64,000 nucleotides of DNA from Prochlorococcus sp. AG-409-K04 (GTDB lineage Bacteria > Cyanobacteriota > Cyanobacteriia > PCC-6307 > Cyanobiaceae), in NCBI GenBank assembly GCA_003215555.1, contig QCKE01000001.1, forward strand, positions 1 to 64,000, in the 5' to 3' direction. The position numbers and the translations under genes were made by a program. Below are positions 51,467 through 61,234 of the stretch, piece after piece. The first letter of the stretch is position 1, and each line of letters begins with the position of its first letter. Under the pieces are notes generated by a model, which worked only from the letters and a program-made list of their open reading frames with translations, had not been told where the DNA came from and did not search any database.

Positions 51467-52507
51467 GTGGAAATTCAAAAAAGCCCTATCTCAAAAATAA
51501 AAAGTGTTGAATTATTAAAATCAATACTCAATTTATTGATTTTTGGCGTAGGTATTGGAGTTATAACTGGCTCATTATTAAAGACACTTCCCCAAATACT
51601 AGACAAAGATAATAATAATATTTCTGGGTATAGTAAAAATAAAATAAATTTAACCAGCCTAGAATCATATAAAAAAGAAAATGAACTTGATAAGTTAAGT
51701 TTAGAATGGGAAAGATTAAGATCTGACTATTCAGATCTCAAAATAAGTGGTTTTGCTATTCATGAAAATGGCAAATTTTCTCAAATAAATCCCAAAACAC
51801 CTCTTCCTGCAGCAAGTAGTATAAAAATTTTTATACTACTACTTTGTCTTGAAATGATTGATAATGGAATATTAAAATGGGATGAAAATCTAACACTCAG
51901 TAAAGATATTATTGCAGAAGGTTCTGGATGGATGAGATATCAACCTATAGGAAAAAAATTTCCTCTTCATGAAGTTGCAACCGAGATGATAAGGGTAAGT
52001 GATAATACAGCCACAAATCTTCTAATTATGAAATTAGGAGGAATCAAATATATAAATGAACGATTAATTGAAATTGGCTTCGAAGGCACCAAGTTAAATA
52101 ACTTATTACCAGATTTAAGTGGAACTAATAAAACTACTACTGAAGAACTTACAATGATACTTAGACTGGCTAATCAAACAAAATTTTTAAGTACAAAAAG
52201 CAGAGATCTTTTTAGAGATATTATGAGTACCTCCACTTCAAATAGACTTATTCCAGGTGGACTTCTTAATGGTCTACAGGCCTCAAAAACAGGAACTATA
52301 GATTACAGTCTTCTAATTGAAGGATTTAAAGTATTGAACAAAACTGGTGATATTGGAATTTCATATGCTGATGCAGCGATCATACAAATGCCAAGCAATT
52401 CAAATATTTTTGCTTCTTTTATTGTTCAAGGTCCTTTTAATGATCCGCGTTCAACTGAATTAATCAGGAAAATGGCTGCATCTCTTGTTTCTTTAAGAGA
52501 AAACTGA
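51467..52507 (+). CDS. Membrane-anchored class A beta-lactamase-like serine hydrolase
   Basis: A 346-aa protein with one hydrophobic segment (~20-40), then a serine beta-lactamase fold. The SxxK motif is S117-S-I-K120, SDN is S178-D-N180, and KTG is K274-T-G276. The omega-loop reads FEGTKLNN: the position corresponding to Glu166 of class A enzymes appears to be G207, with E206 one residue earlier. The deacylation base may thus be absent or shifted, which suits an enzyme acting on peptidoglycan or serving as a binding protein. Start is GTG. Confidence 0.85.
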   Translation: MEIQKSPISKIKSVELLKSILNLLIFGVGIGVITGSLLKTLPQILDKDNNNISGYSKNKINLTSLESYKKENELDKLSLEWERLRSDYSDLKISGFAIHENGKFSQINPKTPLPAASSIKIFILLLCLEMIDNGILKWDENLTLSKDIIAEGSGWMRYQPIGKKFPLHEVATEMIRVSDNTATNLLIMKLGGIKYINERLIEIGFEGTKLNNLLPDLSGTNKTTTEELTMILRLANQTKFLSTKSRDLFRDIMSTSTSNRLIPGGLLNGLQASKTGTIDYSLLIEGFKVLNKTGDIGISYADAAIIQMPSNSNIFASFIVQGPFNDPRSTELIRKMAASLVSLREN

Positions 52508-52616
52508 ATTGAAAATTCAAATTCCCAAACATTGCTATATCAAGCTTTTTAGTAAAAAAACAGTCTCGATGTGTCCCCCTTATGAAACAATCCACATAAA
52601 GTCAAACAATTAAAAA

Positions 52617-53705
52617 GTGAGTTCATCAAGGAAGCGCAGGGTTTTCCCCTTTGCAGCAGTGATTGGCCAAGAAGAAATGAAGCTAGCGCTTCTTCTAAAC
52701 GTCATAGACCCTCGGATTGGAGGAGTTATGATCATGGGTGATAGAGGCACTGGAAAATCAACGACAATAAGAGCTTTAGCAGACCTACTGCCTGCAATTG
52801 AGGTTGTGCAGGGTGATCCATACAACAGTTCTCCAGATGATCCAGATCTTCAAAGCTCTGAAATTCAAGAATTAATCCAAAAGGGAAACTCTCTCAATTT
52901 AGAAAAGACACAAGTTCCGATGGTAGACCTTCCATTAGGAGCAACTGAAGATCGCTTATGCGGCACAATAGATATAGAAAAAGCCTTAAGTGAAGGGATT
53001 AGAGCTTTTGAGCCTGGCCTTCTAGCAAAAGCAAACCGAGGTCTTCTTTATGTTGATGAAGTTAACCTTCTTGATGATCATTTAGTTGATGTACTTTTAG
53101 ATTCAGCTGCATCTGGTTGGAATACAGTTGAAAGAGAGGGAATATCAATTAGGCATCCTGCAAGATTTGTCCTTATAGGTTCAGGAAATCCAGAGGAAGG
53201 AGAATTACGTCCTCAACTTTTAGATCGATTCGGCATGAGTGTTGAAGTGAGAACAGTTAGGGAGCCCGAGCTCAGGGTAAAAGTTGTAGATCAAAGAACT
53301 GCGTTTGATAATGATCCAGAATCTTTTGCTGAGTCAATACAATCTTCTCAAGATGAACTTCAAGAAAAAGTTGTCGCAGCTCAGGATCTACTTCAAAACG
53401 TCAAAATTGACGAAGACCTTCGTCTTAAAATCTCCGCAATATGTGGAGAGTTAGATGTTGATGGCTTGAGAGGAGATATCGTCACAAATAGATCGGCAAG
53501 AGCATTAGCTGCTTTTGAAAAGCGTTTAGAAGTTACTGAAGACGATATTGCTAGAGTTATTTCCTGTTCTTTAAGACATAGGCTAAGAAAAGATCCTTTA
53601 GAACAAATTGATTCTGGTGATAGAGTGATAAAAGCTTTTTGTAAAATATTTGATAGAGGTGAGCAAGCAAATCTATCTGATTTTGAATTAGCAGCTATGG
53701 AGTAA
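52617..53705 (+). CDS. chlI: Magnesium chelatase subunit ChlI
   Basis: The AAA+ motor of magnesium chelatase, which inserts Mg into protoporphyrin IX, the first dedicated step of (divinyl-)chlorophyll synthesis. Walker [10 protein letters not shown] is at 41-49, Walker B is in [14 protein letters not shown], and the arginine finger is in the [16 protein letters not shown] region. The 362 aa are standard. Start is GTG at 52617. It is separated by 109 nt from the beta-lactamase-like gene and followed by ruvC 4 nt downstream. Confidence 0.95.
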   Translation: MSSSRKRRVFPFAAVIGQEEMKLALLLNVIDPRIGGVMIMGDRGTGKSTTIRALADLLPAIEVVQGDPYNSSPDDPDLQSSEIQELIQKGNSLNLEKTQVPMVDLPLGATEDRLCGTIDIEKALSEGIRAFEPGLLAKANRGLLYVDEVNLLDDHLVDVLLDSAASGWNTVEREGISIRHPARFVLIGSGNPEEGELRPQLLDRFGMSVEVRTVREPELRVKVVDQRTAFDNDPESFAESIQSSQDELQEKVVAAQDLLQNVKIDEDLRLKISAICGELDVDGLRGDIVTNRSARALAAFEKRLEVTEDDIARVISCSLRHRLRKDPLEQIDSGDRVIKAFCKIFDRGEQANLSDFELAAME

Positions 53706-53709
53706 TGAC

Positions 53710-54174
53710 TTGATTATTCTTGGTATAGATCCAGGCTTAGCAATAGTTGGATATGGAGTGATAGATGTATCAAAAAATAAAATAAAAATGTTAGATTGTG
53801 GGATTATAAAAACAAATAAAGACAAAAAAGAAGGGGAGAGAATGGTAGAAATTTATAGAGACCTTAGAACATTAATACAGAAATGGAAACCAGACATTGC
53901 AGGAGTAGAGAAATTTTTCTTTTACAGATCAAGTACAACAATTTCTGTTGTTCAGGCCAGAGGGGTGTTAATAATGACACTGGCAAGATTTCAGATTCCA
54001 ATAGTTGAATTTTCTCCAATGCAAATTAAACTAGCTGTTACAGGTTATGGAAAAGCAAAAAAAGAAGATGTATTAGATGCAGTAATGAGAGAACTTAATT
54101 TGCATCAAGCGCCTAGACCCGATGATGCTTCTGATGCTCTAGCAATAGCACTAACAGCCTATTTTCAACAATGA
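53710..54174 (+). CDS. ruvC: Crossover junction endodeoxyribonuclease RuvC
   Basis: The Holliday junction resolvase. The acidic catalytic residues are D7 (GIDPGLA), E67 (GVEKFFF), D139 and D142 ([10 protein letters not shown]). The 154 aa are normal. The start must be TTG at 53710, because the ATG at 53705 runs straight into TGA. It begins 4 nt after chlI, so it is probably co-transcribed, although the two functions are unrelated. Confidence 0.94.
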   Translation: MIILGIDPGLAIVGYGVIDVSKNKIKMLDCGIIKTNKDKKEGERMVEIYRDLRTLIQKWKPDIAGVEKFFFYRSSTTISVVQARGVLIMTLARFQIPIVEFSPMQIKLAVTGYGKAKKEDVLDAVMRELNLHQAPRPDDASDALAIALTAYFQQ

Positions 54175-54209
54175 AAGTATTAAGTGAATAAAACAACTAA
54201 AATTTAAAA

Positions 54210-54791
54210 ATGAAAAATTCAGATCTAAAAAAATCAGCAAGAAAAAAATATAAAATAATAAGAAAAAATCAGCAATCAAATATAGAACCACTTATTATTC
54301 ATCAAATTAATTTATATTTAAAACAGTTTTATGCAAAAAGCCAATCAAAGCCTTTGATTGGCATATATTGGCCTTTATTTGGTGAAATTGATCTCAGGTC
54401 TTTAAAAAAATCATTACAAGTATCATTAGCTCTTCCTGCTTGCAATACAAAAGGAGAAATATCTTATAGAAGATGGACTAAGAAAGATTTAACAAAAGAT
54501 GCTTATGGAATTCCTGCGCCATTATCAGAAAATCCTTTGCAAGCAGAAGAAATTAGCACTCTACTGATACCAACTTTAGCTATTGATCATAGTGGCACGA
54601 GATTAGGTTATGGAGGTGGCTGTTTCGATCGTCTAAGAGTTGATCCTCTTTGGAAGGCTGTTAAAGCTTTTGCAATACTTCCGCATTCTTGTATATCAAA
54701 AACCTTATTGCCTAAAGACAAATGGGATATTCCTCTTGATGGATGGATTAATGAAAAAGAAATATTCCAAATAAACCATTTAAAATACTAG
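54210..54791 (+). CDS. 5-formyltetrahydrofolate cyclo-ligase
   Basis: Converts 5-formyl-THF to 5,10-methenyl-THF in folate recycling. The 193 aa have the N-terminal basic ATP-binding region, and the conserved LAIDHSGTRLGYGGGCFDRL motif near residue 130 that is diagnostic. It shares the folate theme with folD, ~18 kb away. It follows ruvC by ~35 nt and precedes sufE by 39 nt. Confidence 0.9.
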   Translation: MKNSDLKKSARKKYKIIRKNQQSNIEPLIIHQINLYLKQFYAKSQSKPLIGIYWPLFGEIDLRSLKKSLQVSLALPACNTKGEISYRRWTKKDLTKDAYGIPAPLSENPLQAEEISTLLIPTLAIDHSGTRLGYGGGCFDRLRVDPLWKAVKAFAILPHSCISKTLLPKDKWDIPLDGWINEKEIFQINHLKY

Positions 54792-54830
54792 TAGAATTAA
54801 ATATATTAAAAATCTCAAAGTACAACATTT

Positions 54831-55280
54831 ATGAGTGAGCTAAGCAATTCTCCAGCAGCAAATAACTTTGGTAGTGATGAACTAAATAAAATTGTAACAA
54901 AACTCAGCTCGTGCGCTGAACCAAGAAAAAGATATGAATATTTACTTTTTTTAGCCAAGAAGCTACCCACTCTCCCAGTTGAATCATTAACAAACTCGAT
55001 TAAAGTTAAAGGTTGTATTTCTCAGGTATATGTATGTTGTGATCTCAAAGAAGGTAAATTATTTTGGCAAGGCTATTCAGATGCATTAATAACAAAAGGT
55101 ATGCTTTCATTTCTTATTAAGGGTCTTAATAATCTTTCTCCTTCAGAGGTCCTAGAAATAGACCCTTCATTTATTAATGCCACTGGTCTCAGCACCAGTC
55201 TTACTCCTTCACGAGCTAATGGATTCATGAATATCTTTCTTAAAATGAGAACTCAAGCAAGCTCATTTTTAAAAAGATAA
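54831..55280 (+). CDS. sufE: Cysteine desulfuration protein SufE
   Basis: Accepts sulfur from the cysteine desulfurase SufS for Fe-S cluster assembly. The sulfur-accepting cysteine is C62 in VKGCISQVYV, followed by the FWQGYSDALITKGML segment. The length of 149 aa is that of the cyanobacterial protein. The enzyme is relevant to the many Fe-S proteins around it (LipA, BioB). The hom gene starts 11 nt downstream. Confidence 0.92.
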   Translation: MSELSNSPAANNFGSDELNKIVTKLSSCAEPRKRYEYLLFLAKKLPTLPVESLTNSIKVKGCISQVYVCCDLKEGKLFWQGYSDALITKGMLSFLIKGLNNLSPSEVLEIDPSFINATGLSTSLTPSRANGFMNIFLKMRTQASSFLKR

Positions 55281-55291
55281 AAGATAGGAAA

Positions 55292-56626
55292 ATGTACAAC
55301 ATGAACACTATGAACAAAAAAATCGGGATAGGTCTTCTTGGACTTGGAACTGTGGGAACTGGAGTTGCAAATATTGTCTTTTCTTCTGCAGGTAGACACC
55401 CGTTAGTTTCGAAGATCAATATTAAACGAATAGCAGTTCGTGATCTTCAACGCAAAAGGTCACTCGAGATAGACACATCAATTCTTACTACTGATCCATT
55501 TGAAGTTGTAAAAGATCCAAATGTTGAAGTTGTAGTTGAAGTAATGGGAGGAATAGAACCTGCAAGAAGTTTAATTATGCTTGCTATTGATCTAGGCAAG
55601 TCAGTTGTTACAGCAAACAAAGCAGTTGTAGCAAGATATGGAAAAGAAATTTCAGACGCAGCAAATGCTGCAGGTGTATATGTTCTTATTGAGGCAGCAG
55701 TAGGCGGTGGTATACCAATTATTGAACCTTTAAAGCAATCTCTAGGAGGGAACAAAATCAAAAAAGTTACAGGGATAATAAATGGAACAACAAATTTCAT
55801 CTTGAGTCAGATGACTAAAGAAGGTGCTAATTATCAAGATGTTCTAAACCAAGCTCAAGAATTAGGTTATGCAGAAGCAGATCCTGGTGCTGATGTAAAT
55901 GGCCATGATGCTGCAGATAAAATTGCAATACTTAGTGGTTTAGCTTTTGGTGGATCAATAAAAAGAGAATCGATTCCCACAAAAGGAATATCTAATATTG
56001 AAAATAAGGAAATTAACTATGCAAACCAACTGGGCTATGAATTAAAACTTCTTGCAATTGCTGAACATTTAGAAAACTATTCTGAGATAAAAGAAACCTC
56101 ATTAGCATTAAGAGTAGAACCCACTCTAGTTCCTAATGATCATCCTCTTTCAACAGTAAATGGAGTAAACAACGCAATTCTTATTGAAGGAGATCCAATA
56201 GGAGAAGTTATGTTTTATGGACCAGGTGCAGGAGCAGGCCCTACTGCCTCTGCAGTTGTAGCAGATATCTTAAACATTGCAGGCATAAAATTAATGCAAA
56301 ATTCAGGAGCCAAGTCACTAGACCCACTTTTATCTGCATCTAGTTGGAGAAAATGTCATCTTGCAAATCCTAGAGAAATCTCACATAAAAACTATGTGAG
56401 ATTAATCACAGCAGATGCTCCAGGGGTAATTGGTAGTATTGGAAATATTTTTGGAAATCATAAAGTCTCAATCGAGTCAATAGTTCAATTTGATTCAAAC
56501 ATTGAAGGTGCTGAAATCATTGTAATAACTCACAAAGTCAGCAAGGGACAAATAATAGATTCTCTATTAGAAATTAAAAAACTATCCGAAGTCATTCAAA
56601 TCGCAGCACATTTGAGTTGTCTTTAA
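55292..56626 (+). CDS. hom: Homoserine dehydrogenase
   Basis: Reduces aspartate semialdehyde to homoserine for threonine, methionine and isoleucine. The 444 aa show the NAD(P) fold GLLGLGTVGTGVANI, the conserved GGGIPIIEPLKQSLGGNKI with GIINGTTNFIL, and a C-terminal ACT domain (YVRLITADAPGVIGSIGN) for feedback. Several methionines follow the first ATG; start at 55292 is chosen. Spacing of 11 nt from sufE suggests co-transcription. Confidence 0.95.
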   Translation: MYNMNTMNKKIGIGLLGLGTVGTGVANIVFSSAGRHPLVSKINIKRIAVRDLQRKRSLEIDTSILTTDPFEVVKDPNVEVVVEVMGGIEPARSLIMLAIDLGKSVVTANKAVVARYGKEISDAANAAGVYVLIEAAVGGGIPIIEPLKQSLGGNKIKKVTGIINGTTNFILSQMTKEGANYQDVLNQAQELGYAEADPGADVNGHDAADKIAILSGLAFGGSIKRESIPTKGISNIENKEINYANQLGYELKLLAIAEHLENYSEIKETSLALRVEPTLVPNDHPLSTVNGVNNAILIEGDPIGEVMFYGPGAGAGPTASAVVADILNIAGIKLMQNSGAKSLDPLLSASSWRKCHLANPREISHKNYVRLITADAPGVIGSIGNIFGNHKVSIESIVQFDSNIEGAEIIVITHKVSKGQIIDSLLEIKKLSEVIQIAAHLSCL

Positions 56627-56769
56627 ACAAAGTTAAACATGGCAATTATATAGGCAAATTGTTAATTATATAGTGGTTGATTTTTTTCAACTTCTATTTC
56701 TCTAGCTTTCAATTTCCCAGACTACAAGTTTTCAAGGAAATTTATGAGCATCATTTCCAAGCAGAGTCA

Positions 56770-56946
56770 ATGACCTCAGACAACCTTCATCAAGGTGACT
56801 GCGTACAGCTCTTAAATGAGGAAAATCTTTTCCAGGTTATCGGGATAGATTGTGAACATGAAAAATGCTGGGTAAGAGAATGGCCACTGTCTGAAACAGG
56901 TTCACCTGTATTTGAAGTATCAATTCAAGAAATTACTAATTCTTAA
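56770..56946 (+). CDS. Short conserved hypothetical, 58 aa
   Basis: A soluble protein of 58 aa with GDCVQLLNEENLFQVIGID, then CWVREWPLSE, which looks like a small beta-barrel-type fold. The frame is open further upstream to 56677, but that part is AT-rich and looks non-coding. I chose the ATG at 56770, which matches the short proteins of this kind in marine picocyanobacteria. No function is known to me. The ABC binding protein gene starts 50 nt downstream. Confidence 0.65.
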   Translation: MTSDNLHQGDCVQLLNEENLFQVIGIDCEHEKCWVREWPLSETGSPVFEVSIQEITNS

Positions 56947-56995
56947 AATATAACAAATACAATTATTTTCTAGACATTGAGAATAAGCTTTCAAT

Positions 56996-58606
56996 ATGAA
57001 TCAGCTAAGAGGAATCAAAAAAAAAGAAACCTTAAATTTTGTTATTCAATTTTTAGCTTTCATAGCACTTTTAAGTCAATTTTCTTGCACATACAACACA
57101 AGTAAAGAGAAAAACAAACCTATAATATTAGCAAGCAAAGGCAAGATAGACTCCCTAGATCCTGCTCAAGCAAGCAAGCTTCTTGCTATTCAATTGATCA
57201 GTGCTTTAGGTGATACTCTTTATAGAATTAATTCAGATGGATCACTTGAGCCCCGATTAGCCAAAGAAAAGCCTCAAGTTAGCAAAGATGGACTTACTAT
57301 TTTAATCCCTCTTAGAGAAGATGTTCTTTTTCACGATAATACTCCTTTCAATGCAAAAGCGATGGCATTTAGCATTGAAAGATTTATCAATATAGGTACT
57401 TTAAATTATATTATAAATGATAGAATCAAATCTATAGAAACACCTGAAGAATTTCTCCTTAAGATTAAACTTGAGAAACCATCTAGTTCTATTAATGGAT
57501 TACTTACATCAATAAATTTAACACCAGTTTCACCTATTTATTATTCACAATATAAAGGGAAATTTATCAATGAAACTTTAATAGGAACAGGTCCTTATAA
57601 ATTAATTAACTACAGTCCTGAAAGGCAAAGTCTCGTACCTTTTGATAATTACTGGGATGAAAAACCTGCTAATTCAGGAATAAATTATATAAGCTTTAAC
57701 ACTTCAGCCTCTCTCTTTAATGCAATAAAAACTTCTCAAGTAGATATACTTTTATCTAATTCAATAGAAGATGGTCACAGACTTTCTCTACATAGATCCT
57801 CTCAGAAAGGAGATCTTATTGAAGCTGAGGGTCCTGCTATGCAAATTGGCTATATTGCATTTAATACCAAAGCAAAAACACTAAAGCCAACAATCATAAG
57901 GCAAGCACTTTTACATAGTTTTGATAGAGAACTAATTTCTGAACAAGTAAGTTACGGATTAAGAGAACCATTAAGAGCATTAATACCACCAATTATACAA
58001 GTAAATAATGTTCCACAATGGCCTAAATATGATCCTAAAACTGCGAAAAAGTTTTTCAAAGAAGCTGGTCTATGCAACAACAATAAACTCACACTTATAC
58101 TTACATTCAGATCAAATGTACCTGCAGATAAGTTATTAGCCCTTACATGGAAAGAGCAAGTCAAAAGAGATCTATCAGATTGTTTAGAGATAGCCTTAAA
58201 CGGAGTCGAATCAACAACTGTATACAAACAACTTTCTGATGGTATTTATGAAGCTGTAATACTTGGTTGGACTGGAGATTACCCTGATCCATATGCATAT
58301 TTATCGCCCTTACTTGACTGCAAAGAAATAGTCATTGATTTGTGCAAAGAAGGAGAAGCAGTATTTGGTGGGACCTTTTGGGCTAACAAAGATATTCAAA
58401 AATCACTAGAGAAAAGTGAAAGTCTTCTAGGTAACAAAAGGCTTGAAGAATTACGAAAAATCGAAACAATTGCTGCAGATGGAGCCTCTCTTTTGCCTAT
58501 TTGGATTCTCAAACCAAGAGTATGGGTACAAAAAGACATCTCCCAACCGGAATTTGATGGGAGTGGAAGATTACGCCTAGACATGATCAGGAAAAAACAT
58601 GAATAG
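56996..58606 (+). CDS. Peptide/nickel-type ABC transporter substrate-binding protein
   Basis: A solute-binding protein of family 5 (SBP_bac_5) with 536 aa. An N-terminal hydrophobic segment ends at QFSCTYNTS, which resembles a lipoprotein signal with a non-ideal lipobox. The conserved GTGPYKLINYSPERQSLVPF and DYPDPYAYLSPL segments are present. The family binds oligopeptides, dipeptides, nickel or other solutes, and the ligand cannot be read off. It overlaps the permease gene by 8 nt. Confidence 0.88.
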   Translation: MNQLRGIKKKETLNFVIQFLAFIALLSQFSCTYNTSKEKNKPIILASKGKIDSLDPAQASKLLAIQLISALGDTLYRINSDGSLEPRLAKEKPQVSKDGLTILIPLREDVLFHDNTPFNAKAMAFSIERFINIGTLNYIINDRIKSIETPEEFLLKIKLEKPSSSINGLLTSINLTPVSPIYYSQYKGKFINETLIGTGPYKLINYSPERQSLVPFDNYWDEKPANSGINYISFNTSASLFNAIKTSQVDILLSNSIEDGHRLSLHRSSQKGDLIEAEGPAMQIGYIAFNTKAKTLKPTIIRQALLHSFDRELISEQVSYGLREPLRALIPPIIQVNNVPQWPKYDPKTAKKFFKEAGLCNNNKLTLILTFRSNVPADKLLALTWKEQVKRDLSDCLEIALNGVESTTVYKQLSDGIYEAVILGWTGDYPDPYAYLSPLLDCKEIVIDLCKEGEAVFGGTFWANKDIQKSLEKSESLLGNKRLEELRKIETIAADGASLLPIWILKPRVWVQKDISQPEFDGSGRLRLDMIRKKHE

Positions 58607-59618
58607 ATCAAAAGCGCTTTTGCATTATTCCTTAACAAGATTGGCTTTGGCACCAATCATGCTATGGCTTATTTCCACTTTGGTTTTCTTCTTATTAAGA
58701 ATTGCTCCCGGTGATCCAGTTGACGCAATTTTAGGGAATAGAGCTGATTTCGCAGCTAGAGAAGCGTTGAGATCTAAATTAGGATTAGATTCACCATTGA
58801 TTCATCAATATTTTTCTTATTTGAAGGGGCTGGTTCATGCTGACTTAGGTCTATCACTTAACAATCAAGAATCAGTGAGTCAAATAATTGCAAAAACATT
58901 ACCCGCAAGTCTCGAACTAGGTATTACAGCCATCATTGTTGCAGCAATTATTGGTATTTCAGTTGGTTTAACAGGAGTGGCCAAGCCCGAAGGAAAAACA
59001 GATCTTGCTGGCCGTTTGTTTGGGATTGGAACCTATGCCCTACCTCCCTTTTGGGCAGCAATGCTTATTCAAATATTATTTGCTGTAATACTTGGCTGGC
59101 TTCCTGTAGGAGGAAGGTTCCCTCCTGTCTTGGAAACACCGAAGGGAAGTGGTTTCTTGATTATTGATAGCATTGTTAGCGGAAATATTAATGCTTTATT
59201 TGGTACTTTTAGACATCTATTGCTACCAGCCAGTACTTTAGGGATTTTGTTAAGCGGAATATTTAGCAGATCGTTAAGAATAAATTTAGAAAAAGTACTA
59301 AATACAAACTATATTCAAGCAGCTAGAAGTAGAGGGATAACAGAAAAAAATGTAATCATAAATCATGCTTTACCTAATGCATTGCTGCCTTTGCTAACAA
59401 TAGCAGGACTAACAATTTCATCATTAATAGGTGGAGCCCTTCTAATTGAAGTTACGTTCTCATGGCCTGGTATTGCTTTACAACTTCAAGAAGCAATAAG
59501 CCAACGAGACTATACAATGGTGCAAGGTATTGTGGTTGTAATTTCAAGTCTAGTTGTATTAATAAGTCTGTTAATAGATTTATTAATTGCTTTTATAGAT
59601 CCAAGAATTAATTATTGA
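58599..59618 (+). CDS. ABC transporter permease, DppB/OppB type
   Basis: A 339-aa permease with six membrane helices. The EAA loop is present near residues 235-255 (NYIQAARSRGITEKNVIINH), and the N-terminus LARLALAPIMLW-like helix is followed by FLLRIAPGDPVDAILGNRA, typical of DppB. Its start overlaps the binding protein gene by 8 nt. No second permease (DppC) or ATPase follows, so the complete transporter needs genes elsewhere. Confidence 0.9.
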   Translation: MNRSKALLHYSLTRLALAPIMLWLISTLVFFLLRIAPGDPVDAILGNRADFAAREALRSKLGLDSPLIHQYFSYLKGLVHADLGLSLNNQESVSQIIAKTLPASLELGITAIIVAAIIGISVGLTGVAKPEGKTDLAGRLFGIGTYALPPFWAAMLIQILFAVILGWLPVGGRFPPVLETPKGSGFLIIDSIVSGNINALFGTFRHLLLPASTLGILLSGIFSRSLRINLEKVLNTNYIQAARSRGITEKNVIINHALPNALLPLLTIAGLTISSLIGGALLIEVTFSWPGIALQLQEAISQRDYTMVQGIVVVISSLVVLISLLIDLLIAFIDPRINY

Positions 59619-61234
59619 TCTTTTGTAAGAGTAGATGTTGTTGGATAATCTAAGATATGGAATTTTAAATCATAAGAAGTTTGATTAAATAGTAGAGGAG
59701 TAGGAATTTCACTCTCCAAACTATCCAGAAAATTTATTATCTCCTGAGCAAGCACATTTTGAACAGAGTATGAATTTGCTCCTACAAAAGAATCGCTAAT
59801 CTTATATATATCAGATTCTTTTAACTGTTTAGTTTCATCAACTCTTATTGGTGAAAAGTGACTTGCACCTTCTACAATTAATACCCTGCTAAATTTATTT
59901 TTTTTGGTTGATAACAAAAACTCTAACTGCTCGGAAATTGCCGGGGTAATCAAATCAAAGGTACCTCCTGTCAAAAAGATAGGGATTCCCTCTTTATCAC
60001 CTAATGAATTTGGCCATAATAATTGTCCAAAACTATTAATTCCAACAATTGCCGAAAATGAATGTATATTTTCCAACTTTGTTATTTGAACATTAATTAA
60101 TTGACATTGCAAAAGTCTGGAAATGTTAGTAATAGAGAAATCATCAAAAGCTTTATTACATCTCTCAATTAAACCTTCCTGAGGCCTAGCACCATAAGCT
60201 AAAAATGAATTCAATGAGCCTAGAGAGTGACCCATTAAAATAATATTTTCTGCTTTTACATTAATAACTCCCGTTTCTTTAGCGTTTATAACACTTTTAA
60301 GATCCTCTATACGGTAAAGGAATAACTCGTTTTCGGTCGGGAAAGGATCATTACCTTCTAGGACCGAAAACATTGACTTGGCATTGCTTCCAGGATGATC
60401 AATAACTACAACCTCCCATCCATTTTGCGCTAATCTTCTTGCTAACCAGTGAAAATGAGTTGGATCACCCCCTAATCCAGGCATAAATACAATCCAATCA
60501 CTTCTAATAACTTTATTTGTAATTGGTTTCCAATGCTCTATTTCTATGTTTTGAGAACGATGTAAAGCATTAATCTTAATTTTCTTAATTGAAATTTTCT
60601 TTCGCTTCACAGAAAAATCCTTAACTTTTTTAGAAAAAGTATTTTCATTAGAAAGATTTCTTAAATCATCAACTAATCGTTGCTGCTTCTTTAAATCATT
60701 ACGCCAACTGCTTAAAACCTTAACAAGACCATCCAAGTCACAATGGATAACCTCTGCTGGCAATTCCTCTAAGAGATCTAACAAAGAAACTTCTTTTTTT
60801 TCCTCTAATACTTTCTCAATAGTATTAAGTATCTTAATACCAGTTTTATCTTGATCTATAACAACAATATCACTAATTTCATCTAACAATTTTCTGCCAG
60901 CCCAACTTCTCAAAAGCTGTCTTTCCATACTTCTATCCTTAATGAGAGTAGTTCCTAAGAATTCTGATAAAGCCGATGTACTTTCAAAACCAAGTATATT
61001 AAGCCAAGCAGTTAATTCAAAATTTTTCTTTTCATCTTTCAAAAAGTCGGATTTTTTGTCATTCAAACCTTCTTTCCACACCCTTAATTCCTCTATTGAA
61101 ATAGGAATAGTCATATCTTCAAAATGCAAATCCACTCTTTCAGCAGCTTGCCACTTTCCGCAAAACACACTACTGACTGCCAATGTGGCAAACACAGAAG
61201 TAATTACTCTTCGCAAAAAAAATCTTGAAGTCAA
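59612..61234 (-). CDS. Exported alpha/beta hydrolase, DUF1400-type
   Basis: A protein of 540 aa. An N-terminal signal-like sequence (FFLRRVITSVFATLAVSSVF) is followed by a DUF1400-like domain (~30-150) typical of cyanobacteria, then an alpha/beta hydrolase with PGLGGDPTHFHWLARRLAQ, the nucleophile GHSLGS and a histidine in EGASHFSPIR. A lipase or acyl hydrolase on the periplasmic side is plausible, but no substrate is known. Start is TTG at 61234. The start overlaps that of the divergent MFS gene by 10 nt. Confidence 0.82.
   Translation of the reverse strand: MTSRFFLRRVITSVFATLAVSSVFCGKWQAAERVDLHFEDMTIPISIEELRVWKEGLNDKKSDFLKDEKKNFELTAWLNILGFESTSALSEFLGTTLIKDRSMERQLLRSWAGRKLLDEISDIVVIDQDKTGIKILNTIEKVLEEKKEVSLLDLLEELPAEVIHCDLDGLVKVLSSWRNDLKKQQRLVDDLRNLSNENTFSKKVKDFSVKRKKISIKKIKINALHRSQNIEIEHWKPITNKVIRSDWIVFMPGLGGDPTHFHWLARRLAQNGWEVVVIDHPGSNAKSMFSVLEGNDPFPTENELFLYRIEDLKSVINAKETGVINVKAENIILMGHSLGSLNSFLAYGARPQEGLIERCNKAFDDFSITNISRLLQCQLINVQITKLENIHSFSAIVGINSFGQLLWPNSLGDKEGIPIFLTGGTFDLITPAISEQLEFLLSTKKNKFSRVLIVEGASHFSPIRVDETKQLKESDIYKISDSFVGANSYSVQNVLAQEIINFLDSLESEIPTPLLFNQTSYDLKFHILDYPTTSTLTKDQ

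Noticed and set aside
56677-56769. Longer 89-aa version of the small protein before the ABC binding protein
   Set aside because: The upstream part is phenylalanine-rich, low-complexity sequence typical of AT-rich non-coding DNA.
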